Source: JBMORL01 sp049322335 (GTDB lineage Bacteria; Bacteroidota; Bacteroidia; Flavobacteriales_D; UBA2798). From it: a DNA stretch of 31,556 nt. Position 1 is the stretch's first letter. Each line of letters starts with the position of its first letter. The translations under genes and the position numbers were made by a program. Under the pieces are notes generated by a model that ran no database searches, was not told where the DNA came from, and was given only the letters and a program-made list of their open reading frames with translations. Below, one piece after another: positions 15,976-24,465 of this stretch. The DNA lies in assembly GCA_049322335.1 (NCBI GenBank), contig JBMORL010000013.1, forward strand, positions 1 to 31,556. Direction: 5' to 3'.

Positions 15976-17039
15976 TCTTCTTTAACTTTAAATGCGAATG
16001 GAATTGCCGCTAAAGCAGCCGCAGAAAGAAGGGAAAGTATGAAACAAACTGTGGGGCCGAAGGGCGAGGTGAAAAAAGCAGCCGTAACTACCATCATATT
16101 TCCGAAATAAATCCACAGTACGGTTTTCGCATGCGAATTACCGATTTTAATGAGGCGGTGATGCAAATGGTTTTTATCAGCTGAAAATGGTGACTGGCCT
16201 TTCACCGTTCTTACAAAAAAAACACGAAGGGTATCCAGCAAAGGATAAACGAGAACGGCCATAACGATTACGGGAACTGCTACTTCTTTTAATTCGGCAG
16301 GAATTTGTTTAACCGGTGTTTCTATCATTCGAATGGCCAGAACAGAAATGATGCATCCGATGGTAAGCGAACCTGAATCGCCCATGAAGATTTTGGCAGG
16401 AGAAAAATTGAAGATGAGAAAGCCTATCAGCGCACCGGAGAGCGTGAATGAAAGAAGTGCCAGCGGATAATTTTCACAGAAATAAAACCAGGCTCCGAAT
16501 GATAAACCGGCAATAACACCAACACCGGAAGCCAGTCCGTCAACCCCGTCAATGAGGTTAAATGCATTTACAATAACTATATAAACAAAAACTGAAAGCA
16601 ATACGCTTCCCCAATCCGGTAATTCTTCCACGCCAAATAATCCGTGCATGCTGGTAATCTTTATATCACCCATCATCACCAGGATAAACGCCACCACAAT
16701 ATGAGCCAGCAGTTTTTTAACAGGAGCCGTTCCGATAATATCATCTTTCACACCTATGAAAAACAAAATGATAAGAGAAGCAGTAAGGTATTTGAATTCG
16801 CGGATAGCCTGATGAAGGTTTACACCGGCATCGGGAAACCAGAGTGAGTACGCAAACAAAATGCCGGAGAAAATAATAATTCCGCCAATGGTGGGAACAC
16901 TTCGCTGATGGAGTTTCCGTTCCTCTCCCGGCTCATCCACCAGGTGTTTCATTTTTGCCACTTTTATCAGTGCGGGCGTAGCGAGAATCACTACGAGAAA
17001 CGAAGTGAGAAATCCAAGTATAAAGTGTGAGTCGTTCAT
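15972..17039 (-). CDS. WecA/TagO-type polyprenyl-phosphate sugar-1-phosphate transferase
   Basis: A 355-residue membrane enzyme with about ten to eleven helices that starts glycan synthesis by moving a HexNAc-1-phosphate from a UDP-sugar onto undecaprenyl phosphate. The landmarks of the MraY/WecA superfamily are present: the D-D pair at 99-100, NLIDGVDGLA at 161-170, G-D-S-G-S at 220-224 and D-K-N-H-L-H-H-R-L near 285-293. The overlaps of 1 bp and 4 bp with the two Wzi-like genes on either side show one coupled unit. Confidence 0.93.
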   Translation of the reverse strand: MNDSHFILGFLTSFLVVILATPALIKVAKMKHLVDEPGEERKLHQRSVPTIGGIIIFSGILFAYSLWFPDAGVNLHQAIREFKYLTASLIILFFIGVKDDIIGTAPVKKLLAHIVVAFILVMMGDIKITSMHGLFGVEELPDWGSVLLSVFVYIVIVNAFNLIDGVDGLASGVGVIAGLSFGAWFYFCENYPLALLSFTLSGALIGFLIFNFSPAKIFMGDSGSLTIGCIISVLAIRMIETPVKQIPAELKEVAVPVIVMAVLVYPLLDTLRVFFVRTVKGQSPFSADKNHLHHRLIKIGNSHAKTVLWIYFGNMMVVTAAFFTSPFGPTVCFILSLLSAAALAAIPFAFKVKEE

Positions 17040-18685
17040 CAGATGTCGTAATAAAAATTTGAGAGTGAAGTTCTGAATCCAATGTAAATATAACTGGTTT
17101 GATGATGTTCAGGAACATTGTAATATCCCCGGTGAAGCCATCCCACCATCAGGTTCATATTGTATAACGGATTAATGATATAACCAAAAGCGGCTTCATT
17201 ATACCATGACTGGGCCCATGTGTAGCCATCATCCGGATCAGGAACAGCTTCATCACTTATCAGTACATTGGAGTCATAACGTATTCCGGATTGATTGTAC
17301 AATTTATACTGAAACCAGCTGAATTTGTATTCAAAAAAATAATCGTCTATCCGATAGTTTCCAATAGCCAGAAGTTCGGTAAAACCACCTCCGACAGAAT
17401 GAGCCAGCGGTTGATTATAGTGTGTATAGGAATTAAGCCTGTTGGCAGACTGGTAGGTATAAGCCGATGCCTGGTTGTATTCAATTTGTAATGATGCGTC
17501 ATCAAATCCCAGCGGCTCGAACCATTTTCCACCTAATTGCCAGCCTAATTTTTTTCCGGACAGATCATCTATAGCCATCTGAGCATAGAAGTAAATTTTT
17601 TTCATAGGCTGCACTTTGGCATTGATTCCCACAAGTGTATTATTATCATTATCCATTCCGAAACGGATGGTATTGATTCCCAAAACCGGGTTAAACATGG
17701 AAAAATCCATTGGTAAAAGTTCCTGGTTTTCGTTCATTCTTTTCCAGATGGTTCCTTCAAACAAACCTACCTGGACATTTTTGGCCAGCTGAATATTTAG
17801 ATAATGAAAAGATGCTGCTTTGCGTTCAAACATAGGTTCGGTAGTGGTAAATATGTCCAGTCTCCTGAGCGATTGCATAGAAGCAAAAATTACTGAATAC
17901 TGAATTCTGTTTTTCCACCAGTAAGATGTTGCCCGAAGGTGCGGAAAATTGAACGCGTTATCAGAAAGCAACATGGAACGATAACCTTCACCCACAAATA
18001 ATTTCCCGTGGCCAAACTGAAGATTAACTTTTTCGGAAGGAGAATAGGAAACATATCCCTGTGCCCAGGCGTAATCGTAACCGGTGGTTTTAAAGGGTTT
18101 TGTTCTTCCCTGTCCGGGCATCACCGCATCTTCCTTTCTCCACGTATTGCTTATCAATCGTTCGGGGCCGATAGATGCTGCATATTCGGACAGATAGCGC
18201 GGAAGCATGGCCTGGTTTTCGTAAAAGGAAGTAGAGAAAGAAACCTTGTCAGTTATATTTCCATTAATAAGAAATCCGCGGGTATTCTTATACATTTTTT
18301 TAATATTGTTGTTAGCCAGGTCGCGGCCATATTCAAAATTGAAAACGGGATTTACATCAAAATAAAAATCTTTTCCTTCTGCATCATACAGATTTTCCCA
18401 TTTTGATTTTCTTTTAATCCAGTTTTTATCCGCAAACAGCCATGCGAAATGTTTTTTCACTTTGGTGGAATGGTATTGCTGAAACTGTTTATAGGAAAGT
18501 GTCCTGTTTTCGGTAACGGGCCTCATAGAAGTATGCAAGGTAAAAGAATCGCGGGAAGAGAATTCATTTTCCCATTCCAGGTTCATCATGCGGTGGAGTG
18601 GCAAATTGAGATGCTGCGCCTGCCCGTTGGCCGTTAGCAGGGATATAAATGAAAAAAAAGCAAGTATTCTTACACTGCTGCCCAT
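17039..18685 (-). CDS. Wzi-like / RemB-like outer-membrane protein, copy B
   Basis: A 548-residue paralogue of the 14389-15975 protein. A signal peptide covers 1-23 (ending N-G-Q-A-Q). GYRSMLLSDNAFNFP lies near 232-246, N-Q-P-L-A-H-S-V-G-G-G near 425, and the C-terminus ends in aromatic barrel-like strands. The pair differ clearly in sequence, so the duplication is old. The start overlaps the end of fcl by 16 bp. A role in surface polysaccharide export or attachment is inferred from the family and from the neighbours. Confidence 0.75.
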   Translation of the reverse strand: MGSSVRILAFFSFISLLTANGQAQHLNLPLHRMMNLEWENEFSSRDSFTLHTSMRPVTENRTLSYKQFQQYHSTKVKKHFAWLFADKNWIKRKSKWENLYDAEGKDFYFDVNPVFNFEYGRDLANNNIKKMYKNTRGFLINGNITDKVSFSTSFYENQAMLPRYLSEYAASIGPERLISNTWRKEDAVMPGQGRTKPFKTTGYDYAWAQGYVSYSPSEKVNLQFGHGKLFVGEGYRSMLLSDNAFNFPHLRATSYWWKNRIQYSVIFASMQSLRRLDIFTTTEPMFERKAASFHYLNIQLAKNVQVGLFEGTIWKRMNENQELLPMDFSMFNPVLGINTIRFGMDNDNNTLVGINAKVQPMKKIYFYAQMAIDDLSGKKLGWQLGGKWFEPLGFDDASLQIEYNQASAYTYQSANRLNSYTHYNQPLAHSVGGGFTELLAIGNYRIDDYFFEYKFSWFQYKLYNQSGIRYDSNVLISDEAVPDPDDGYTWAQSWYNEAAFGYIINPLYNMNLMVGWLHRGYYNVPEHHQTSYIYIGFRTSLSNFYYDI

Positions 18686-19608
18686 TCAAGGTTTTTAACT
18701 TCGTTGTAAACGGAGGCGATTCCTTCTTTCAATTCAATACGATGCTTCCATCCCAGCTGATGAATTTTTGATACATCCATCAGTTTACGTGGTGTTCCAT
18801 CAGGTTTTGAAGAATTGAAAGTGAGTTTTCCTTTATACTCCACACATTCCATTACCAGTTGTGCCAGTTCGGCAATAGTTACATCCGCTCCGGTGCCAAT
18901 ATTTACAAATTGTTTTTCGTTGTACTGCTGCATCAGGAAAAAACAGGCATCTGCCAGATCATCCACATGCAAAAACTCCCTGCGTGGTGTTCCGGTTCCC
19001 CAGATTTCCACTTCGGGTTTATTATCCTTTTTGGCTTCATGAAACTTACGGATAAGTGCGGGAAGTACGTGCGAGTTGTTGAGATCGTAATTATCGTTGG
19101 GGCCATAAAGATTGGTGGGCATGGCTGAAATAAAATTGCAGCCATACTGATCGCGGTAAGCTTCGCATAATTTTATTCCCGCTATTTTGGCAACAGCATA
19201 GGGTTCATTGGTATGTTCGAGATATCCGGAAAGAAGATATTCTTCTTTCAACGGTTGCGGAGCCAGTTTGGGATAAATACAGGAAGAACCCAGGAAAAAA
19301 AGTTTTTCAGTTTTATGAACGTAAGCAGCGTGTATTACGTTAGCTTCGATCATCAGGTTATTATATAAGAATTCTGCACGATACACGTTATTGGCGTGAA
19401 TCCCTCCTACCCTGGCAGCTGCCAGAAAAACATACTTTGGTGTTTCTTTTGCAAAAAATTCATTTACTGCGGCCTGATCACAAAGATCAAGTTGTGAAGA
19501 AGGCCGGGTGATGATATTGGCAAACCCTTCCTTTTGCAATTTGCGCACAATAGCAGATCCCACCATTCCGCGATGGCCGGCAACGAATATTTTATCGTTT
19601 TTATTCAT
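18670..19608 (-). CDS. fcl: GDP-L-fucose synthase
   Basis: A 312-residue short-chain dehydrogenase that epimerises and reduces GDP-4-keto-6-deoxymannose to GDP-L-fucose with NADPH. The nucleotide motif GHRGMVG is at 11-17, SSCIYP at 108-113, and the catalytic Tyr137-x-x-x-Lys141 lies in E-P-Y-A-V-A-K. The length is normal. It directly follows gmd with an 8-bp overlap, and the two catalyse successive steps. Confidence 0.97.
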   Translation of the reverse strand: MNKNDKIFVAGHRGMVGSAIVRKLQKEGFANIITRPSSQLDLCDQAAVNEFFAKETPKYVFLAAARVGGIHANNVYRAEFLYNNLMIEANVIHAAYVHKTEKLFFLGSSCIYPKLAPQPLKEEYLLSGYLEHTNEPYAVAKIAGIKLCEAYRDQYGCNFISAMPTNLYGPNDNYDLNNSHVLPALIRKFHEAKKDNKPEVEIWGTGTPRREFLHVDDLADACFFLMQQYNEKQFVNIGTGADVTIAELAQLVMECVEYKGKLTFNSSKPDGTPRKLMDVSKIHQLGWKHRIELKEGIASVYNEVKNLEWAAV

Positions 19609-20692
19609 GGTAATTCATCACCTTGTGTCCGCCTTCCAGCAGGTATTTGTCGCGCGTAAAGAGTTCGAGATCGGCTTTTACCATTTCCTTTACCAGGTCG
19701 GTTAATTCGTATTTGTGTTTCCATCCCAGTTTGGCTTTTGCCTTTGAAGGGTCGCCAATCAGCAGATCCACTTCGGTGGGGCGAAAATATTTCGGATCCA
19801 CTTCAACAATTACTTCACCGGTAGCAGTATTTGTTCCCTTTTCATTTATTCCATCTCCTTTCCACTCTAACGTAATACCCACTTCAGCAAAAGCGAGGTT
19901 AACAAAATGACGAACCGAATAGGTTTTTCCCGTAGCCAGAACAAAATCATCCGCTTCTTCCTGCTGCAACATCAGCCACATTCCTTCCACATAATCCCTG
20001 GCATGACCCCAATCGCGCTGGGCATCGAGATTTCCTAAAAATAATTTTTTCTGAAGTCCCAGTTTTATTTTCGCTACAGCCCGGGTAATTTTACGGGTCA
20101 CAAACGTTTCCCCCCGCAACGGGCTTTCATGGTTAAATAAAATACCGTTACAGGCATACATACCATACGCTTCACGATAGTTTTTGGTGATCCAGAATCC
20201 GTACAACTTAGCCACCGCATAAGGACTGCGCGGATAAAAAGGTGTGGTTTCTTTCTGCGGAATTTCCTGTACTTTCCCATACAATTCGGAAGTTGAGGCC
20301 TGGTAGAATTTTGTTTTCTTCTCCAGTCCCAGAATACGAATCGCTTCCAGTATGCGTAATGCCCCGGTGGCATCAGAATTGGCGGTATACTCGGGTGTTT
20401 CGAATGATACCTGCACATGCGACTGCGCACCGAGATTATAAATTTCATCGGGTTGAACTTCCTGGATAATACGGATAAGGTTGGTGCTGTCGGTAAGATC
20501 GCCATAATGCAGAATAAAACGTACATCCGATTCATGCTGGTCTTTGTAGAGGTGATCTACCCTGTCGGTATTAAAAAGCGAACTTCTTCTTTTGATGCCG
20601 TGAACGATATATCCCTTTTTTAAAAGTAATTCTGCCAGGTAAGCGCCATCCTGCCCTGTTACCCCGGTGATCAGTGCTGTTTTTTTACTCAT
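19601..20692 (-). CDS. gmd: GDP-mannose 4,6-dehydratase
   Basis: A 363-residue enzyme that converts GDP-mannose to GDP-4-keto-6-deoxymannose, the precursor of GDP-fucose and related sugars. It has GVTGQDG at 10-16, KRRSSLFNT at 34-42, the STSELYG block at 133-139 and Tyr158-x-x-x-Lys162 in S-P-Y-A-V-A-K. It is the first gene of the surface-glycan operon; a -7 box lies 16 bp upstream of the start. Confidence 0.97.
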   Translation of the reverse strand: MSKKTALITGVTGQDGAYLAELLLKKGYIVHGIKRRSSLFNTDRVDHLYKDQHESDVRFILHYGDLTDSTNLIRIIQEVQPDEIYNLGAQSHVQVSFETPEYTANSDATGALRILEAIRILGLEKKTKFYQASTSELYGKVQEIPQKETTPFYPRSPYAVAKLYGFWITKNYREAYGMYACNGILFNHESPLRGETFVTRKITRAVAKIKLGLQKKLFLGNLDAQRDWGHARDYVEGMWLMLQQEEADDFVLATGKTYSVRHFVNLAFAEVGITLEWKGDGINEKGTNTATGEVIVEVDPKYFRPTEVDLLIGDPSKAKAKLGWKHKYELTDLVKEMVKADLELFTRDKYLLEGGHKVMNYHE

Positions 20693-20708
20693 AATGCTGT
20701 TATTCCTT

Positions 20709-20716
20709 CAAATTTA
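20709..20716 (-). promoter_or_regulatory. -7 promoter box of gmd operon
   Basis: The minus strand reads TAAATTTG within the 35-bp gap between cysQ and gmd, 16 bp before the gmd start. It matches TAnnTTTG; a -33 box is not clear. Confidence 0.5.
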
Positions 20717-20727
20717 CTTATTTTCAG

Positions 20728-21522
20728 TTATTCTGCGATAAACCAGTTATTGCGTAATTGTTCGCGGTTATATACCATTGGATTCCCGGTGGAAAAATCG
20801 ATAAGGTTTTTTCCTGCCTCCAAAGCAATAGCCTGACCTGCTGCGGTATCCCATTCCATGGTGGGAGCAAAACGCGGATATACATCGGCCGATCCTTCGG
20901 CAACAAGACAGATTTTCAATGAGCTTCCTGAAGAGATAAAATCCACCTCCCCGTGCTTTTTTTTCATGTCTTCTACATACTGCAATGTTTCTTCTGATAA
21001 GTGGGATCGGCTGGCGACTATGGTGAATTTATTACGATTATGTTTTACAGGCAGTGGAACTCCCGTATTCATGAGCAGACCAAGGTCAACCGTTGAAGGC
21101 TGAAGACCGAAGGTTGAAAGTGTAAAAGCTCCCATTCCCTTCGCTGCATAATATAGTTTTTGCTGAACCGGAACGAAAATTACACCCAAAACCGGGATTC
21201 CGTTTTCTACCAGCGCAATGTTTACCGTGAACTCTCCGTTTCGTTTTACAAATTCCTTCGTTCCGTCCAGCGGATCAACAATCCACAGGGTTTTCCAGTT
21301 TTTTCTTTCTTCATATGGTATTTCGGCTCCTTCTTCACTTAATAACGGATACGGGGTTTCAGCAAGATGGGCGGTAATGCAATCGTGCGATTTTTTATCG
21401 GCCAGCGTAAGTGGTGAGTTATCGTCTTTGTGTTCAACGGCAAAATCGCTGTTATACACTTCCAGTATTTTATCACCGGCTTCGAGGGCGGCTGTTATCG
21501 CTATTTGTAAAAGTTCATTCAT
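20728..21522 (-). CDS. cysQ: 3'(2'),5'-bisphosphate nucleotidase
   Basis: A 264-residue inositol-phosphatase-fold enzyme that removes 3'-phosphate from PAP, the by-product of PAPS use. The metal sites are intact: E-E at 63-64, DPLDGTKEF at 83-91 and P-T-M-E-W-D-T-A-A-G-Q near 232-242. I chose the ATG at 21522; the longer frame would need a GTG and overlap the permease gene. Residues about 136-149 are encoded by a five-unit 7-bp array. Against E. coli CysQ as I remember it, this loop is about 16 residues longer. The gene follows the SLC13 permease stop by 2 bp. Confidence 0.92.
   Translation of the reverse strand: MNELLQIAITAALEAGDKILEVYNSDFAVEHKDDNSPLTLADKKSHDCITAHLAETPYPLLSEEGAEIPYEERKNWKTLWIVDPLDGTKEFVKRNGEFTVNIALVENGIPVLGVIFVPVQQKLYYAAKGMGAFTLSTFGLQPSTVDLGLLMNTGVPLPVKHNRNKFTIVASRSHLSEETLQYVEDMKKKHGEVDFISSGSSLKICLVAEGSADVYPRFAPTMEWDTAAGQAIALEAGKNLIDFSTGNPMVYNREQLRNNWFIAE
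21084..21118 (-). repeat. 7-bp-period array inside cysQ
   Basis: Five consecutive 7-bp units (plus-strand examples GGTTGAA, GGCTGAA, GACCGAA) lie in the coding region. They encode a loop containing L-Q-P-S-T, the same peptide as the metH array. Unit length is constant while unit sequence drifts. Confidence 0.75.
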
Positions 21523-21524
21523 GT

Positions 21525-23291
21525 TCACCACAAATTATATATCCATGCCAGCATCAGCACTACTACGATCATATTCAGCAGCGAAAGCCCCCAGCCTACA
21601 CGAATATAATCTTTGAATTTGTATCCCCCGGGGCCATACACCATCAGGTTAGTTTGGTATCCGTAAGGCGTCATAAACTCGGCTGAACCGGCAAAAGCTA
21701 TCGCCAATACAAATGGAATATAACTCAGTTCCAGTGATACAGACGCGGCAATGGTTACAGGAAACATAATGGCAACAGCGGCTTTATTGGTTACCAGCAT
21801 GGCCAGCACATTGGTAAGAAGATAAATGCAGGCTAAAACCGCAACGGGGCTGTTCAGCGGCTCAACTAACGTGATCATCCTTTCAGCAATATCCCTGTCG
21901 AGGCCGGTATTTACAATGGCTTTGCCCAGGGATAACGCCAAAACAAGAATGAGATAGAGATCGACATCAAAAGAATTTTTGATCTCGTTGAATTTTACCA
22001 CCTGTATCACTACAATAACACTCATCAGAATCAGCAATGCCTGGAACAATGTTATCCATTCCGTAGCTGCCGCCACAAAAGAAAAAATGGTTCCGGCTAT
22101 AACCGCTATCGATTTCCAGGCGGGAATATTATGTACTTCCTGCACTTTTGAAATAATATAAAAATCCTGTTCGTTTTTGGCACGAACAGAAAAGTCTTTT
22201 CCGGTAAGCAGTAAAATAAGATCGCCCGACTGTAATTCCACTTCACCCAGTTTGCCGGTAATACGTTCGCCATCGCGGTTGATGGCCACAATAGCTGCAT
22301 CGAATTTTCCGCGGAAATTGGTTTCTTTCACAATTTTTCCAATGAGATCGGAATTGGCCGACACCACCACTTCGACCACCTGCATATTTTCTTCTCCCGG
22401 TAATTTGGAATATTTAGGTAATTCCAGCCCTGTATCAGACCGAATCAGGTCGGTAATCGTATTGGTATCCCCGGCAAAAATCAAAACGTCTTCTTCATAT
22501 AAAGTTTGCCTCGGGCTAACGGGAGCAATTCGCTCATTTCCCCTTACAATCTCTACCAGGAACAATCCCTGTAATTTTCTTAAGCCCGCTTCTTCCACTG
22601 TTTTTCCAATCATGAGTGATCCTTTTTTCAAAAAAGTTTCTACCATGTATTCGCGCGATTTCTCTTTAAAACTGGAAAGCGCATCTTTACGGTCGGGTAA
22701 AAATAAAGGAGCGATGAAAATAAGATATATGGCTCCAAATGCCGCCACTACAATTCCGGCAGCTGTAAAATCAAATAATTCGAGTGACGGATATCCGGCA
22801 TCCGTTACAAACCCGTTTACCACCAAATTGGTAGAGGTTCCCACCAAGGTTATAGTACCTCCCAAAATAGTAGCATACGAAAGCGGAATGAGCACCTTGG
22901 AAGGAGAAATGTTTTTCTTTTTTGCCCAGTTATACACATAAGGCATAAGAATGGCCACTAATGGCGTATTATTCACAAAGCCGGAAATACCTGTGACAAT
23001 GGTAGAAAGCCGCGCCAGGAACGAACGGTAGGAAATGGAAGGATTAAAAATGTTGCGGAAAACGATGTCCAGCGCCCCGGTACGCTGAATAATATCGCTG
23101 AGCAGCAACAGTAAAATGACTACAACAATCTGTTCGTTGGAAAAACCGTGCATGAGGTCTTTTGAATCAATCACCCCCGATACCAGCATCACCAGTGCCG
23201 CCAGGAAAAAGGCTATAACCGGTCGCATCCAGTCCATATAAAGAACCGCGATAAGGCCGGCAATTACCGAAATAACAACAACCTGTTCCAT
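21525..23291 (-). CDS. SLC13/DASS-type anion permease with two TrkA-C domains
   Basis: A 588-residue transporter. Two sets of membrane helices (about 1-195 and 380-588) enclose two soluble TrkA-C/RCK-C domains (around 210-275 and 295-365; the second contains L-L-L-L-T-G). The motifs N-N-T-P-L-V-A-I-L-M-P and T-I-L-G-G-T-I-T-L-V-G-T-S-T-N in the first half, and T-N-K-A-A-V-A-I-M-F-P in the second, are typical of the family. Members take up sulfate or dicarboxylates. The neighbouring cysQ and the nearby cysCDN genes favour sulfate. I use the ATG at 23291 because the upstream TTG overlaps a -7 box. Confidence 0.88.
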   Translation of the reverse strand: MEQVVVISVIAGLIAVLYMDWMRPVIAFFLAALVMLVSGVIDSKDLMHGFSNEQIVVVILLLLLSDIIQRTGALDIVFRNIFNPSISYRSFLARLSTIVTGISGFVNNTPLVAILMPYVYNWAKKKNISPSKVLIPLSYATILGGTITLVGTSTNLVVNGFVTDAGYPSLELFDFTAAGIVVAAFGAIYLIFIAPLFLPDRKDALSSFKEKSREYMVETFLKKGSLMIGKTVEEAGLRKLQGLFLVEIVRGNERIAPVSPRQTLYEEDVLIFAGDTNTITDLIRSDTGLELPKYSKLPGEENMQVVEVVVSANSDLIGKIVKETNFRGKFDAAIVAINRDGERITGKLGEVELQSGDLILLLTGKDFSVRAKNEQDFYIISKVQEVHNIPAWKSIAVIAGTIFSFVAAATEWITLFQALLILMSVIVVIQVVKFNEIKNSFDVDLYLILVLALSLGKAIVNTGLDRDIAERMITLVEPLNSPVAVLACIYLLTNVLAMLVTNKAAVAIMFPVTIAASVSLELSYIPFVLAIAFAGSAEFMTPYGYQTNLMVYGPGGYKFKDYIRVGWGLSLLNMIVVVLMLAWIYNLW

Positions 23292-23300
23292 CTCCGGGTT

Positions 23301-23308
23301 CAAATGTA
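23301..23308 (-). promoter_or_regulatory. -7 promoter box of permease-cysQ
   Basis: The minus strand reads TACATTTG, matching TAnnTTTG, 9 bp before the ATG at 23291. This supports that start over a TTG four codons upstream. Confidence 0.55.
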
Positions 23309-23427
23309 CATATTGTTGCCTGTTTACCTGCTTTTTATATGATTAACCTGCCCTACCCGATGATAGATTTTATCTTTTTCCTACATTTCTTAAAATATTT
23401 TCATTCCCCGTTCGTCTGCCCTTACAG

Positions 23428-24018
23428 ATGGACAAATTAACGCTTGATACCACCCTGGCATTGGAACAACAGGACAAAGAGATCGCCCAAACAGTAAAAT
23501 CGGAACGGAAAAAGCTGTTCAGTTTTATACGCAAACGCGTAAACGACCCACAGGAAGCCGAAGACATTCTGCAGGATGTTTTTTACCAGCTGGTGCAAAC
23601 CTACCGGTTGATGAAACCGGTGGAAGAAGCAGCAGCATGGTTGTTTAAGGTGGCGCGCAATAAAATTACTGATCGCTACAGAAAACAAAAACCCGAAATT
23701 TTTTCGGATAAAGTAGTGGCCGGTGACGAAGAAAACGAAACATTTTTTTTGTCTGATATCCTGGTAGCGGATGCAAAAAGTGCAGAAGAAAAAATGATGA
23801 ATGAACTGCTGATGGACCGCATTTGGGAAGCACTGGAAGAATTACCCGAAGAACAAAAGGAAGTATTTGTGATGCATGAAATGGAAGATAAAAGTTTCCG
23901 TGAAATTTCTGACCTCACCGGTGAGAGTGTAAATACATTGCTCTCGCGGAAAAGATATGCCATTCTTCATCTGCGCGAAGCGTTACGCGACATCTACAAC
24001 GAAATGTTTAACTCATAA
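23428..24018 (+). CDS. ECF-type RNA polymerase sigma factor
   Basis: A 196-residue sigma-70-family regulator. Region 2 covers about 28-95 (D-P-Q-E-A-E-D-I-L-Q-D-V-F-Y-Q and W-L-F-K-V-A-R-N-K-I-T-D-R-Y-R). Region 4 covers about 130-185 (L-P-E-E-Q-K-E-V-F-V-M-H, then an S-F-R-E-I-S-D-L-T-G helix-turn-helix). No region 3 is present, as expected for the extracytoplasmic function class. It is divergent from the permease gene and lies 13 bp upstream of a small Cys/His-rich membrane protein, which may be its partner or regulator. Its own -7 box is not obvious. Confidence 0.93.
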   Translation: MDKLTLDTTLALEQQDKEIAQTVKSERKKLFSFIRKRVNDPQEAEDILQDVFYQLVQTYRLMKPVEEAAAWLFKVARNKITDRYRKQKPEIFSDKVVAGDEENETFFLSDILVADAKSAEEKMMNELLMDRIWEALEELPEEQKEVFVMHEMEDKSFREISDLTGESVNTLLSRKRYAILHLREALRDIYNEMFNS

Positions 24019-24031
24019 AAAAATTAAAACT

Positions 24032-24385
24032 ATGAAACGTTATTTTATTTTAAAGGGCATAAAGATCGCACTGCTTGTGGCAGGAGCTGTACTTTTATTC
24101 GGCTGGCTATTTATGCTGCTGTGGAATTGCCTGGTTCCTGAACTGTTTGCCGGCCCGGTATTAACTTTCGCACAAGCCCTCGGATTACTGGTGTTGACAA
24201 AAATACTTTTTGGCGGATGGAAAGGCGGCCACTGGGGCGGACGCGGTTGTCGCTGTTGCTGCGGAGGCGGGCATCACGGAAAACACCATTACTGGAAACA
24301 AAAAATGGAAGAAAGAATGGCGAATATGAGTGAAGAAGAAAGAGAGAAATTAAAGGAAAAATTCAGGAAATGCGGATGGGAATAG
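24032..24385 (+). CDS. Small Cys/His/Gly-rich membrane protein paired with sigma factor
   Basis: A 117-residue protein; I chose the ATG at 24032, since the longer frame starts inside the sigma gene. Residues about 8-33 form one hydrophobic helix and about 42-60 a second, weaker one. Then comes a metal-binding-looking segment: GGHWGG, a C-R-C-C-C cluster near 71-75, and HHGKHH near 80-85. The tail is a charged helix (E-E-R-M-A-N-M-S-E-E-E-R-E-K) with a final Cys. I know no family for it. The position suggests a membrane partner of the sigma factor that senses metal or redox state, which is an inference. Confidence 0.75.
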   Translation: MKRYFILKGIKIALLVAGAVLLFGWLFMLLWNCLVPELFAGPVLTFAQALGLLVLTKILFGGWKGGHWGGRGCRCCCGGGHHGKHHYWKQKMEERMANMSEEEREKLKEKFRKCGWE

Positions 24386-24465
24386 AGAGATTTTAAAAAG
24401 TGAAGAAGTGAATAAATAATCTTCATTTTACTTTTCCACTTCTCAAAATTTCCAAATTTCACTTT
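24386..24465. repeat. 80-bp imperfect palindrome filling gap between two stop codons
   Basis: The 16-bp arms at 24387-24402 and 24437-24452 match in 13 positions when one is inverted. The sequence has an 8-bp period, and its right half (minus strand) aligns by eye in about 27 of 31 positions with the sequence after the cysD stop at 29929-29958. It exactly spans the space between the TAG of the sigma-linked gene and the TAG of the facing ALDH gene. Confidence 0.7.

Noticed and set aside
20098..20535. 145-residue minus-strand frame within gmd
   Set aside because: It overlaps the conserved Gmd frame and has no family features.
22177..22941. 254-residue plus-strand frame opposite the SLC13 permease
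   Set aside because: It is Ser/Thr/Pro-rich low-complexity translation antisense to a clearly real gene.
23957..24031. Upstream extension of the Cys/His-rich protein into the sigma gene
   Set aside because: The extra 25 residues are translated from the sigma factor's region 4 in another frame; the ATG at 24032 gives a proper membrane-protein start.
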